Assembly (NCBI RefSeq): GCF_002101885.1
Contig: NZ_LQPS01000032.1
Span: forward strand, 1 to 64,000
Reading direction: 5' to 3'
Source of the DNA: Mycolicibacter senuensis
Lineage (GTDB): Bacteria; Actinomycetota; Actinomycetes; Mycobacteriales; Mycobacteriaceae
Length of the DNA: 64,000 nt
Positions 33,649 through 42,396 of this stretch are shown one piece after another; within the stretch, counting starts at the first letter, position 1; each line of letters begins with the position of its first letter. The position numbers and the translations under genes were made by a program. Below the pieces are notes generated by a model. That model searched no databases and was not told the origin of the DNA. It saw only the letters and a list, made by a program, of their open reading frames with translations.

Positions 33649-36500
33649 CACCGAACTTCCTGCCCCGGTCGGGACGGGCGAGCCGCATGCCCGGTGATCT
33701 CAAAGGTGTTGAGCGGCCACCAGAACCAACGCCCCAACGCCGCGGCGATCGACGGCGTCATGAACGCCCGCACCATCAACGTGTCGATGATCAGGCCGAT
33801 ACCGATGGTCGTGCCGAGCTGGCCGACCACGCGCAGGTCGCTGACGATCATCGCCATCATGGTGAAGGCGAACACCAGGCCGGCCGCGGTGACGACGCGT
33901 CCGGTAGCCCCCACCCCGCGGATGATGCCCGTGTTGAGCCCGGCGTGGATCTCTTCCTTGAGTCGCGACACCAGCAGCAGGTTGTAGTCCGAACCCACCG
34001 CCAGCAGGATCACCATCGACAGCGGGATCACGATCCACTGCACTCCCAGGCCCAGGATGTCCTGCCAGAGCAGCACCGACAACCCGCACGCGATGCCCAG
34101 CGACGCCGCTACCGTGCCGACGATCACGATGGCCGCCACCACGCTGCGGGTGATGATCAGCATGATCGCGAAGATCAGGATCAGCGAGGCGATGAGCACG
34201 ATCATCAGGTCCACCACGACGCCGTCCTGCATGTCGGCGTACAGCGACGCGGTACCGGCGATCGAGACCTTCGCGCTGGCCAGCGGGGTGCCCTTGAGGG
34301 CGTCTGCGACGACGTCTTTGAGGTCTCGGACGTGGGCGATGCCCTCCACCGAGGCCGGGTCGCCCTGGTGGGTGATGATCATCCGGACCGACTTGTGATC
34401 CGGCGACATGAACATCTTGATGCCCCGCTTGAAGTCGGGATTGTCGAACACGTCCGGCGGCAGGTAGAAGAAGTCATCGCTTTTGGCCTGGTCGAAGTAC
34501 AGCCCTATCTCGGTGGCACCCTTGGCCAGTTCCTGTTGTTGAGCCTGGGTGCCGGCCATGGTGCTGTGGGTCGCAATCATCATGTCGTGCATCTTGTTCA
34601 TCGAGTCGATGTTCTCTCGCAGAACCGGCAGCATCTGCGGCATCAACTCGTCCAGGCGGTCGATGTCGATTGTTAGGCCCTGAATCTGCTCCGCGAGTTG
34701 GTCGATGCCGTCCATGGTGTCGAAGATCGACCGCAGCGACCAGCAGATCGGGATGTCGTAGCAGTGCGGTTCCCAGTAGAAGTAGTTGCGCATGGGCCGC
34801 CAGAAGTCGTCGAAATCGGCGATATTGTCCCGCAATTCACCGGTGGTGTCGGCCATCACGTGCGTCCGGCCCGCCATGCTGTGGGTGGTTTCGCTGGTCT
34901 CCTTCATGATCGTGTACATGCGTTCCAGGCTGGCGGCGGTCTTGGCCATCTCGTCGGCCTGTTCGAGCAGTTGTGCGGCGTTGTCGTTGTTGAACTTGGC
35001 GGCCTGCAGCGTGCCGGCGTTCTGCGCGCCGAGCAGGAACGGGATGGAACTGTGCTCGATCGGTGAGCCCAGCGGGCGGGTGATGGTCTGTACCCGGTCG
35101 ATGCCGCGCATCCGAAAGACGTGCTTGGCGACCTTTTCGATCACCAGCATGTCCGACGGTGTACGCAGGTCATGATCGGTCTCGAGCATCAACAGTTCGG
35201 GGTTCATCCGGGCCTGGGAGAAGTGCCGATCCGCGACGGCCATCGCCAGGTTGGCGGGCATATCGGCGGGGGTGAATTTCTGGTCGTTGTACTGCGGCAC
35301 ATAGGTCAACAGGCTGACGAAACCCACGACGGCGACAATGCCGGTCAGCAGGATGATCGGAATGGGCCAGCGAACCGTGCTGGTTCCGACCTTGCGCCAG
35401 TTGCGCGTCGAGAGATTCTGTCTGGGGTCGAGCAGTCCGAATCTCGATGCCACGGTGAGCACCGCCGGCCCCAACGTCAGTGCCGCGGCGATGACCACCA
35501 GAATCGCGATCGCGCAGGGCGGCCCCATGGTCTGGAAGTAGGGCAACGTCGTCATGCCGAGACACATCAAGGCGCCGACGATGGTCAACCCGGACCCCAG
35601 GATGACGTGTGAGACGCCGCTGTAGGCGACATAGAACGCGTCGTCGCGGTCAAGGCCCTTCGCCCTCTCCTCGTGATAACGGCCGAGGAGAAAGATCAGG
35701 TAATCCGTTATCGCGGCGATGGACAACATCGTCACCATGCTCACCGCATACGGGGTCAGGCCGATGATGTTGAGGTTGCCGACTGCGGCCGTAACACCCA
35801 TCGCGGCAAACAGGCCCAGTCCGATGACCGACATCGACACCAGCATCGTGACCACCGAGCGGTAGATGGTCAGCAGCATCACGATGATGATGGCGACCGA
35901 GACCAGTTCCAGCCTCGACATACTTTGATGCCCGGCGACGCTGGTGTCGGCATTGAGGACGGTGTTGCCCGCGACGTGGGCCTTGATGCCCGGCGGTGGG
36001 TCAACCGACGCGACGATGTCGCGTACGGCGGCCACCGACTCGTGGCTTTCGGTGGTGCCCTGCGAGCCGTCGAGGAAGATCTGCACGTAGGCGGACTTAC
36101 CGTCCACACTCTGTGAGCCCGCCGCGGTCAGCGGGTCACTCCAGAAGTCCTGAACGTTCTGCACGTGCTTGTCGTCGGCCTCGAGTTTGGCGACGATCTC
36201 GTCGTAGAACTTGTGCGCGGCATCGCCGAGGTGGTCGTCGGACTCCAGCACAACCATCGCCGTGGAGTCCGAATCGTACTGCTGGAATACCTTGCCGATG
36301 TTGAGCATCGCCTCGTACGAGGGTGCGCCCGTGGGGCTGATCGGGACCGACCGGGTGGCGGCGACCTTGCCCAGTGACGGGACCACCGTGCCCAGGATGA
36401 CCGCGAGGAGCACCCAGGCCAGGATGATCGGCACCGAGAAGATCCGGACCATCCGGCCTAAGAAGGGGCGGTACGGGCGGTCGGGCTGCGGCTCGCTCAT
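33648..36500 (-). CDS. MmpL-family RND lipid transporter (MmpL4/5-like)
   Basis: A 950-residue RND transporter. TM1 is at about residues 20-40, and the first bundle has SIAAITDYLIFLLGRYHEER, the second [20 protein letters not shown]; both Asp-Tyr relay pairs are intact. The periplasmic loop between about 420 and 760 includes RPLGSPIEHSSIPFLLG and NYFYWEPHCYDIPICWSLRS with paired cysteines, and a long coiled-coil-like helical region. These features place it with MmpL4/MmpL5, exporters of siderophores and drugs, rather than with MmpL3. Its start overlaps the mmpS stop (ATGA) and its stop overlaps tetR. The cargo is not known. Confidence 0.94.
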   Translation of the reverse strand: MSEPQPDRPYRPFLGRMVRIFSVPIILAWVLLAVILGTVVPSLGKVAATRSVPISPTGAPSYEAMLNIGKVFQQYDSDSTAMVVLESDDHLGDAAHKFYDEIVAKLEADDKHVQNVQDFWSDPLTAAGSQSVDGKSAYVQIFLDGSQGTTESHESVAAVRDIVASVDPPPGIKAHVAGNTVLNADTSVAGHQSMSRLELVSVAIIIVMLLTIYRSVVTMLVSMSVIGLGLFAAMGVTAAVGNLNIIGLTPYAVSMVTMLSIAAITDYLIFLLGRYHEERAKGLDRDDAFYVAYSGVSHVILGSGLTIVGALMCLGMTTLPYFQTMGPPCAIAILVVIAAALTLGPAVLTVASRFGLLDPRQNLSTRNWRKVGTSTVRWPIPIILLTGIVAVVGFVSLLTYVPQYNDQKFTPADMPANLAMAVADRHFSQARMNPELLMLETDHDLRTPSDMLVIEKVAKHVFRMRGIDRVQTITRPLGSPIEHSSIPFLLGAQNAGTLQAAKFNNDNAAQLLEQADEMAKTAASLERMYTIMKETSETTHSMAGRTHVMADTTGELRDNIADFDDFWRPMRNYFYWEPHCYDIPICWSLRSIFDTMDGIDQLAEQIQGLTIDIDRLDELMPQMLPVLRENIDSMNKMHDMMIATHSTMAGTQAQQQELAKGATEIGLYFDQAKSDDFFYLPPDVFDNPDFKRGIKMFMSPDHKSVRMIITHQGDPASVEGIAHVRDLKDVVADALKGTPLASAKVSIAGTASLYADMQDGVVVDLMIVLIASLILIFAIMLIITRSVVAAIVIVGTVAASLGIACGLSVLLWQDILGLGVQWIVIPLSMVILLAVGSDYNLLLVSRLKEEIHAGLNTGIIRGVGATGRVVTAAGLVFAFTMMAMIVSDLRVVGQLGTTIGIGLIIDTLMVRAFMTPSIAAALGRWFWWPLNTFEITGHAARPSRPGQEVR

Positions 36501-36928
36501 ACCGACTTCACCAGGCAGTAGATGAACGGTTTGACGGTGTCGGTGCTGGCCCGGTCATCGCGCAGCACGTCGTCGACCGTCACCCGGCACCGAAGATCGC
36601 TGACATTGCGATCACCCTGAGCGATGATGTTGGCCGACATCGACGGTAGCGTCGTCACAATCGTGAACGACCAAGGAAGCGAGGCATTTTCGATCAGATT
36701 GGGTTGGCCGTTCTCGTCAAGGTAGTTGAGGTTCGCGGTACCGCCGGTCCCGGTGACCTCGTAGGTGATGTGTTTCGGGTTGAAGTTCTCGGTGATCGCC
36801 GAGCCCTCCGCCAAGTTCGGGCCCTGATGGCCCAGGGTCGCGCGGATCCGGACGATGGCATACCCGCCCAGCGCCACGACGACCACCAGCAACAGCGGGA
36901 TCCAGTACCGCGTCAACACTCGATACAC
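36497..36928 (-). CDS. MmpS-family accessory membrane protein
   Basis: A 143-residue partner of the MmpL. GTG 36928 has GGGAGG (36938-36943) nine bases upstream and gives a start with a short basic tip and one helix (YWIPLLLVVVVALGGYAIVR). The exported domain carries ITYEVTGTGGTANLNYLDEN, PWSFTIVTTLPSMSANIIAQ, CRVTVDDVLRDD and the final CLVKSV, with the usual cysteine pair. A longer reading to 37036 lacks homology and crosses a palindrome. It should brace or extend the MmpL periplasmic domain. First gene of mmpS-mmpL-tetR. Confidence 0.92.
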   Translation of the reverse strand: MYRVLTRYWIPLLLVVVVALGGYAIVRIRATLGHQGPNLAEGSAITENFNPKHITYEVTGTGGTANLNYLDENGQPNLIENASLPWSFTIVTTLPSMSANIIAQGDRNVSDLRCRVTVDDVLRDDRASTDTVKPFIYCLVKSV

Positions 36929-37010
36929 CCGGGGTGGCCTCCCACTCTGTCGCCTGGTCCGGAAGCAGGACGGCCCGATTCCGGCGGAGACGCTGGTCTC
37001 CCCCACCGAC

Positions 37011-37028
37011 GCGGAACCCGGGTTCCGC
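37011..37028. promoter_or_regulatory. Perfect 18-bp palindrome upstream of mmpS
   Basis: GCGGAACCCGGGTTCCGC is fully self-complementary. It lies 82 bases before the mmpS GTG and 68 after the stop of the preceding minus-strand gene. A weaker CCGGAA-N14-TTCCGG pair (36959-36984) is nearby. It may be an operator of the co-transcribed TetR or a terminator of the upstream gene. Confidence 0.45.
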
Positions 37029-37096
37029 CACTGCAACGGTCGTCAGACTACTTCACCTGTGGGTTGGCCGTTCGCGCCGGGCGGGATGCTGCCGGG

Positions 37097-37378
37097 TCAC
37101 AGCAACGGTTCGTGCAGCGCCAGGCTGATGAAGAGGTAGCCCATGCAGATCAGCAGGTTCAGCGCGGCGAGCACCAGCCCGGCCACGATCAGCGCACGCA
37201 CCAGCCTCCGGCGGTTGCGCTGTGCCCGGGCCAGTCGCTGTTCGCGTTGGAGCGCGGTCGCGGCGAGCGCGAAGGTGTAGTCGACCGATTCCGCGGCTGC
37301 CGGCGGCGCCCCGGCCATCATCTCCCGCAGCCGGGCGGCCGGAATCTGCACACCGACTCCGGCGAAGCGCCGGCTCAT
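37097..37378 (-). CDS. Small single-helix membrane protein
   Basis: A 93-residue protein from ATG 37378 (MSRRFAGVGVQIPAARLREM); an ATG at 37477 would add 33 low-complexity residues and has no ribosome site. The N-terminal half is soluble, with an Arg-rich helix (LQREQRLARAQRNRRRLV), followed by one membrane helix (ALIVAGLVLAALNLLICMGYLFI) near the end. I do not recognise a family. It is upstream of mmpS in the same direction, separated by 168 bases holding a palindrome, so it is probably its own transcript. It may be a membrane-tethered scaffold; this is only a guess. Confidence 0.6.
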   Translation of the reverse strand: MSRRFAGVGVQIPAARLREMMAGAPPAAAESVDYTFALAATALQREQRLARAQRNRRRLVRALIVAGLVLAALNLLICMGYLFISLALHEPLL

Positions 37379-37671
37379 CCGCCGCGCCCCCCAGCGGCCC
37401 ACCGGTCGAGCCCCCGGAGCGCTGCGCTGCGGCGACTGATCCCACGGGGTGCCCCACCGGCCTGACCGGGCCGTCATAACTGATCACCATAGCCACGAAA
37501 GCCGCCGAAACCACCGGCTTCAGGCAACTTCCGCGACGGCGCCCGCGGCATGGCGAAGATGTATGGCAAAACTGCGCTATCGCTCAGCGAGCAGCGGCAC
37601 AATACGTGGGAGTGGCAGGCGGGACCCGGCTGAGACCGCCGCATGACCCCGGCGAACAGGAGCGTAATCCC

Positions 37672-39972
37672 ATGACGACGATCGAGACGAACGCGGCGAC
37701 GAGTGCACCGGTCCATCGCGATGTCGAAGCCGACGTTGCCGCGACACAGCAATACTTCGACAGCCCGCGCTTCGAAGGCGTCACCCGCCTCTATTCCGCC
37801 CGCCAGGTGGTCGAACAGCGCGGCACCATCCCCGCCGACTACATCGTGGCGCGCGAAGCGGCGACGGCGTTCTACGCCCGGCTGCGTGAGCTGTTCGCCG
37901 CCAAGAAGAGCATCACCACGTTCGGCCCGTATTCGCCCGGTCAGGCCGTGGTGATGAAGCGGGTCGGCATCGAGGGCATCTACCTGGGCGGGTGGGCCAC
38001 CTCGGCGAAGGGCTCCATCACCGAGGATCCGGGTCCCGACCTGGCCAGCTACCCGCTCAGCCAGGTGCCCGATGAGGCGGCCGGGCTGGTGCGGGCCCTG
38101 CTCACCGCGGACCGCAACCAGCACTACCTGCGGTTGCAGATGACCGACGAGCAGCGCGCCGCCACCCCCGCGGTGGACTACCGGCCGTTCATCATCGCCG
38201 ACGCCGACACCGGGCACGGCGGTGATCCCCACGTACGCAACCTGATCCGGCGTTTCGTGGAGGCCGGCGTGCCCGGCTACCACATCGAAGATCAGCGGCC
38301 CGGCACCAAGAAGTGCGGCCACCAGGGCGGCAAGGTGTTGGTGCCGTCCGACGAGCAGATCAAGCGGCTGAACACCGCGCGGTTCCAGTTGGACCTGATG
38401 GGCGTCCCGGGCATCATCGTCGCGCGCACCGACGCCGAGGCGGCCAACCTGGTCGAGAGCCGCGCCGACGAACGTGACCAGCCGTTCATCCTGGGCACGA
38501 CCAACTTGAAGATCCCGTCCTACAAGTCCTGTTTCCTGGCGATGACGCGCCAGTTCTACAACGCCGGGATCACCGAGATCAACGGCCACCTGCTCTACGC
38601 CCTGCCCGAGGGCGAGTACGCCGCCGCGGATGCCTGGCTGGAACGCAACGGCATCACCGCGGCGATCACCGCGGCGGCCGAGAGCCGGCGCGGCGACGGT
38701 CGGCAGTCGGTGGGCGGCATCTTCGACGAGATCGAATCGAAATTCGTCGAGGCGTGGCAGAACGACGCCGGGCTGATGACGTTCGGCGACGCCGTCGGCG
38801 AGATGCTCGAGTTCGCCGAACGTGAAGGCGAACCGAAGGACATGAGCGCCGCGCAGTGGCGGGAATTCGCCGCCCGGGCACCGCTTTACACCGCGCGCCA
38901 GAAGGCGACCGAGCTCAACGCCGACCCGGGTTGGGATTGCGAACGGGCGAAGACGCCGGAAGGGTACTTCCAGGTGCGCGGCGGCATTCCCTATGCGATC
39001 GCCAAGTCGCTGGCGGCGGCTCCGTTCGCCGACTTGTTGTGGATGGAGACCAAGACCGCCGACCTCGCCGACGCCCGCGAGTTCGCCGAGGCGATCCACG
39101 CCGTATACCCCGACCAGATGCTGGCCTACAACCTGTCCCCCTCGTTCAACTGGGACACCACCGGCATGACCGACGAGGAGATGCGGGCCTTCCCCGCCGA
39201 ACTCGGCAAGATGGGCTTCGTCTTCAACTTCATCACCTATGGCGGCCACCAGGTCGACGGCGTGGCCTCCGAGGAGTTCGCGGCCACCCTGCTGCAGGAC
39301 GGCATGTTGGCGCTGGCCCGGCTGCAGCGCAAGATGCGGCTGGTCGAGTCGCCCTACCGGACCCCGCAAACCCTGGTCGGCGGACCGCGCAGCGACGCCG
39401 CGCTGGCCGCCTCGTCGGGCCGCACCGCCACCACCAAGGCGATGGGCGCAGGCTCCACCCAGCATCAGCATCTGGTGCAGACCGAGGTGCCCAAGAAGCT
39501 GCTCGAGGAGTGGCTGGCGTTGTGGGCCGAGCACTATCAGCTCGACGAGCGACTGCGCGTGCAACTGCGGCCGACCCGCCCGGGATCCGATGTGCTGGAG
39601 CTGGGGATCTACGGCGACGACGACGACAAACTCGCCAACGTGATCGTCGACCCGATCAAGGACCGGCATGGGCGCAGCATCCTGACGGTGCGCGACCAGA
39701 ACACCTTCGCCGAGAAGTTCCGGCAGAAGCGGCTGATGGATCTGACCCACCTGTGGCTGATCCACCGGTTCAAGGCGGCGGCGGTGCACTACGTCACGCC
39801 CACCCAGGACAACCTGTATCAGACCGAGAAGATGAAGGCGCACGGCATGTTCAGCAGCGTCCATCAGGAGGTCGGCGAGATCATCGTCGCCGACGTGAAC
39901 CAGCCGCGCATCGACGAACTGCTGGCACCGGACCGGGCGGCGCTGGGCAAGCTGATCAGCAAAGCGGACTGA
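37672..39972 (+). CDS. aceA: Isocitrate lyase ICL2 (AceA, long form)
   Basis: A 766-residue enzyme that cleaves isocitrate to glyoxylate and succinate in the glyoxylate shunt, and probably 2-methylisocitrate in propionate clearance. The catalytic loop [15 protein letters not shown] has Cys215. [18 protein letters not shown] and [17 protein letters not shown] bind metal and substrate, and [19 protein letters not shown] belongs to the barrel end. Beyond about residue 600 is the extra C-terminal domain that distinguishes ICL2 from the roughly 430-residue ICL1; in M. tuberculosis ICL2 it senses acetyl-CoA or propionyl-CoA. ATG 37672 follows AGGAG by nine bases. The frame is intact, unlike the split aceAa/aceAb of H37Rv. 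Confidence 0.95.
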   Translation: MTTIETNAATSAPVHRDVEADVAATQQYFDSPRFEGVTRLYSARQVVEQRGTIPADYIVAREAATAFYARLRELFAAKKSITTFGPYSPGQAVVMKRVGIEGIYLGGWATSAKGSITEDPGPDLASYPLSQVPDEAAGLVRALLTADRNQHYLRLQMTDEQRAATPAVDYRPFIIADADTGHGGDPHVRNLIRRFVEAGVPGYHIEDQRPGTKKCGHQGGKVLVPSDEQIKRLNTARFQLDLMGVPGIIVARTDAEAANLVESRADERDQPFILGTTNLKIPSYKSCFLAMTRQFYNAGITEINGHLLYALPEGEYAAADAWLERNGITAAITAAAESRRGDGRQSVGGIFDEIESKFVEAWQNDAGLMTFGDAVGEMLEFAEREGEPKDMSAAQWREFAARAPLYTARQKATELNADPGWDCERAKTPEGYFQVRGGIPYAIAKSLAAAPFADLLWMETKTADLADAREFAEAIHAVYPDQMLAYNLSPSFNWDTTGMTDEEMRAFPAELGKMGFVFNFITYGGHQVDGVASEEFAATLLQDGMLALARLQRKMRLVESPYRTPQTLVGGPRSDAALAASSGRTATTKAMGAGSTQHQHLVQTEVPKKLLEEWLALWAEHYQLDERLRVQLRPTRPGSDVLELGIYGDDDDKLANVIVDPIKDRHGRSILTVRDQNTFAEKFRQKRLMDLTHLWLIHRFKAAAVHYVTPTQDNLYQTEKMKAHGMFSSVHQEVGEIIVADVNQPRIDELLAPDRAALGKLISKAD

Positions 39973-39975
39973 GGG

Positions 39976-40620
39976 CTACTCCGGCCAGCTGTTGCCCAGG
40001 ATGGTCTCGACGAAATCGCCGCGGACGAATGACGGGTCGTAGTGGTCGAGCACGTCGGCGTTCACCGTGCCGAAGGTGCTGTCCGGGCGGTGTCGGACGC
40101 CTTCGGTGAAGGAATGCAGGATGCGGCGTTTGAAGTCGGGCCGCGGGTGCGCGGCGGTCACCGCGGCGAGCTGATCCGCCGCCAGATCGTCGCGGCCCAC
40201 GCCGAGCACATCGGTCTCGACGCCGGCGGTGACCAGGGCGATCTCCGGGTCGAGGAACTCCGGTATGCCCGGGGTGGTGTGCAACGCGATACCCAGCCAC
40301 ACCTTGCGGGCATCGGCTTGCCCGACGCCGCGCTCCAGCAGAAAGTCACGCGCCGCGTCGGCCCCGTCGACCTCGAAACGCCGGCTGGACGTGGTGCGAT
40401 ACGGCGCGGTCAGGCCCAGGTCATGAAACATCGCTCCCACGTAGAGCAGTTCCAGGTCGGCGACCAGCCCGCGCCGCTGCCCCTGTAACGCACCGAAGAA
40501 GAACACCCGCCGCGAGTGGTGAAACAGCAGATCGTCTTCGACGTCGCGAATGAACTCGGTTGCCTCCCGCACCAACGCGGTGTCGGGGATCGCAATACCT
40601 GCAACAGTTGTTCCGGTCAC
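39976..40620 (-). CDS. HD-domain phosphohydrolase-like protein
   Basis: A 214-residue HD-superfamily protein. Metal ligands are visible in LLFHHSRRVFFFGAL (His), VGAMFHDLGLTAPY (HD pair) and, later, WLGIALHTTPGIPEFLDPEI. The fold hydrolyses phosphomonoesters or nucleotides; relatives in mycobacteria are annotated as HD-domain hydrolases or cyanamide-hydratase-like proteins. It starts at GTG 40620, overlapping the stop of the SDR gene by four bases (GTGA). It is convergent with aceA (three bases apart). The substrate is unknown. Confidence 0.88.
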   Translation of the reverse strand: MTGTTVAGIAIPDTALVREATEFIRDVEDDLLFHHSRRVFFFGALQGQRRGLVADLELLYVGAMFHDLGLTAPYRTTSSRRFEVDGADAARDFLLERGVGQADARKVWLGIALHTTPGIPEFLDPEIALVTAGVETDVLGVGRDDLAADQLAAVTAAHPRPDFKRRILHSFTEGVRHRPDSTFGTVNADVLDHYDPSFVRGDFVETILGNSWPE

Positions 40621-41621
40621 GGCCCGGCTCCTTTCGTTTCGCGAATGGCGGCCACCGTGTCGGCCAGGGTCTCCCGCGGGTCGCGAAACACCACGCCGAG
40701 ATCGCGTTCGGCCGGCGAGTCATCAGCGGCCGGCATCTGGGTGTAGTACTGCATCCCCGCCTCGGTGAACGGCGTACTGAGCGGCAGCACCCGCTCGGCC
40801 TGATCCAGCAGGCGCCCGGCCCAGCGCAGCGCGACGTCCGGCACCGGAGCGGCGAGCATGGCCGAACCGGACACCGTTGCCAATAGGCCGGCCAGCTGCC
40901 GCGCGGGCACCCGATGCCCGCCGGCCATGTAGCGCCGGGGACCGCGGCCGGGCTCGAGCAGCGCTACGTGCAACGCCGCCAGGTCGCGGACGTCGACGAT
41001 CAGCCAGGCCGCGCCGCGGCCCGGGATCACCCGCATCTGCAACGCGGCCCGCACCCCCTCACCGGCCTCGCCGAATCGGTCGCCGACCGGCGGACCCAGC
41101 ACCATGCCGGGGTAGGTGATGTTCACCGGGGTGCCGGCATCCTGCAGATCGCGCACATAGCGTTCCTCGCGGGCCTTGGAGCGCCCGTAGCCGTCGGATC
41201 CGCCCGCCACCGGCAGGTCGGCGCGCAGCGTGCCCAGCCCCGGCCGGAACAGCGCGGTGAAGCTCGAGACGTGGATGATCGGGTCCAACCCCAGCGTCGC
41301 CGCGCCGCCGAGGACGTTGCGGGCGCCGTCGGAATTGGTGGTCATCATCTGGTCGTTCTGGCGCGGGTCGGTGGCGACCAGCGCGGCCGCATGCACCACG
41401 GCGTCGCAACCGTCCAGCGCGCGCCCGACCGAGTCGGCGTCGGTGATGTCGCCGACAACATGGTCGGAGACGTCGACACCGAGCCGTCCGACACTGGTGT
41501 GCAGGCCGGCGGGGTTGCGGACCAGGAACCGCACCCGGTGTCCCGCGTCACTGATCGCCTTGGCCGTCCAGCCGCCGACGAAGCCGGTTCCTCCGGTGAT
41601 CAACACTCGCATTGTGCTCAT
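40617..41621 (-). CDS. NAD(P)-dependent epimerase / SDR oxidoreductase
   Basis: A 334-residue extended SDR. MRVLITGGTGFVGGWTAKAI has the GxxGxxG motif, VVGDITDADSVGRALDG and CDAVVHAAALVATDPRQ are the cofactor and rear strands. The catalytic pair appears as GYGRSKAREERYV, where Tyr and Lys have the YxxxK spacing. The substrate domain has NITYPGMVLGPPVGDRFGEA. It could reduce dihydroflavonol-like or sterol ketones, as in the 3-beta-HSD group, but this is not determined. Two ATGs (41621 and 41612) are possible. The stop overlaps the HD gene, implying one operon. Confidence 0.9.
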   Translation of the reverse strand: MSTMRVLITGGTGFVGGWTAKAISDAGHRVRFLVRNPAGLHTSVGRLGVDVSDHVVGDITDADSVGRALDGCDAVVHAAALVATDPRQNDQMMTTNSDGARNVLGGAATLGLDPIIHVSSFTALFRPGLGTLRADLPVAGGSDGYGRSKAREERYVRDLQDAGTPVNITYPGMVLGPPVGDRFGEAGEGVRAALQMRVIPGRGAAWLIVDVRDLAALHVALLEPGRGPRRYMAGGHRVPARQLAGLLATVSGSAMLAAPVPDVALRWAGRLLDQAERVLPLSTPFTEAGMQYYTQMPAADDSPAERDLGVVFRDPRETLADTVAAIRETKGAGP

Positions 41622-41661
41622 CCACCGATTCTGCCCGGAGCGGCGATGCGGACGGGCCGTC

Positions 41662-42375
41662 TCAGGTCCGCTTGGGCAACTGACCGGCGATCAGCGGCAC
41701 GATCTTGTCGGCCATGTAGGCGTGTCCGGCATCGGTGGGATGCACACCGTCGGGGCCGATCAACTCCGGCCGGCCGACGAACCAGCCTTCGGCGAGCGGA
41801 TCGACGAACTCCGCTGCCACCACGCGCGCCTCGGCGCTCAGGATGTCACGGATCCGCCACAGTTCGGCGGGCACGTCCGCGGTGGGCCACGACGGCCCGA
41901 TCACCAGTATCCGGGTGGACGGCGCCGCCCGGCGTGCCAGTCCGAGGGTCTCGGCGACCAGCCGGGTCAGCCGGCCCGGTTCGACGTCCTGGTCGTTGCG
42001 GGAGCCGAAGAACACCACCAGCGCGTCGTCGGGCTGCACCACCCGGGCGGTCAGGTCCCCGAACAGGCCGCCCTGGTTGCCGCGCACCGCGTAGCCGGCG
42101 CCGCCTTCGGCCGCCACGTCGGCGCGGACGTAGGTGCCACGGCCCGCCAGCAGCTGCCAGGCCCGCTCGGTCCAGTTCGCGGCGCCTCGACCGGTGTCTT
42201 CATATCCGGAGGTGTAGGAATCGCCGATCACCGCGATTCGGCTCGGCGAGGCACTCAGCGACACCGTGTCGTAGTGGCGCGCGGAATCGCGATCGCGGGC
42301 CAGGAGGCCGGTGCAGACCACGACCGCGAGCACCATGGCCGCCAGCGAGCCGGCGAACATCGTCAGCCGGCCCAC
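41662..42375 (-). CDS. SGNH/GDSL hydrolase, membrane-anchored
   Basis: A 237-residue protein with an N-terminal helix (MFAGSLAAMVLAVVVCTGLL) serving as signal or anchor, then an SGNH hydrolase domain. The blocks are AVIGDSYTSGYED (block I Ser), GSRND (block III Asn) and GPDGVHPTDAGHAYMAD (block V Asp and His), so the catalytic set is complete. It should act outside the membrane as an esterase or acetylhydrolase. It starts at GTG 42375 after GGGGGAGG. The acyltransferase-3 gene ends 22 bases upstream in the same direction, a pairing that in many bacteria is a single fused protein. Confidence 0.9.
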   Translation of the reverse strand: MGRLTMFAGSLAAMVLAVVVCTGLLARDRDSARHYDTVSLSASPSRIAVIGDSYTSGYEDTGRGAANWTERAWQLLAGRGTYVRADVAAEGGAGYAVRGNQGGLFGDLTARVVQPDDALVVFFGSRNDQDVEPGRLTRLVAETLGLARRAAPSTRILVIGPSWPTADVPAELWRIRDILSAEARVVAAEFVDPLAEGWFVGRPELIGPDGVHPTDAGHAYMADKIVPLIAGQLPKRT

Positions 42376-42396
42376 CGCGCACCTCCCCCGAACACG

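Noticed and set aside
37474..39864. A 796-codon open frame antisense to the isocitrate lyase gene
   Set aside because: It mirrors the ICL2 frame, has no recognisable domain, and is explained by strong third-position GC bias on the coding strand.
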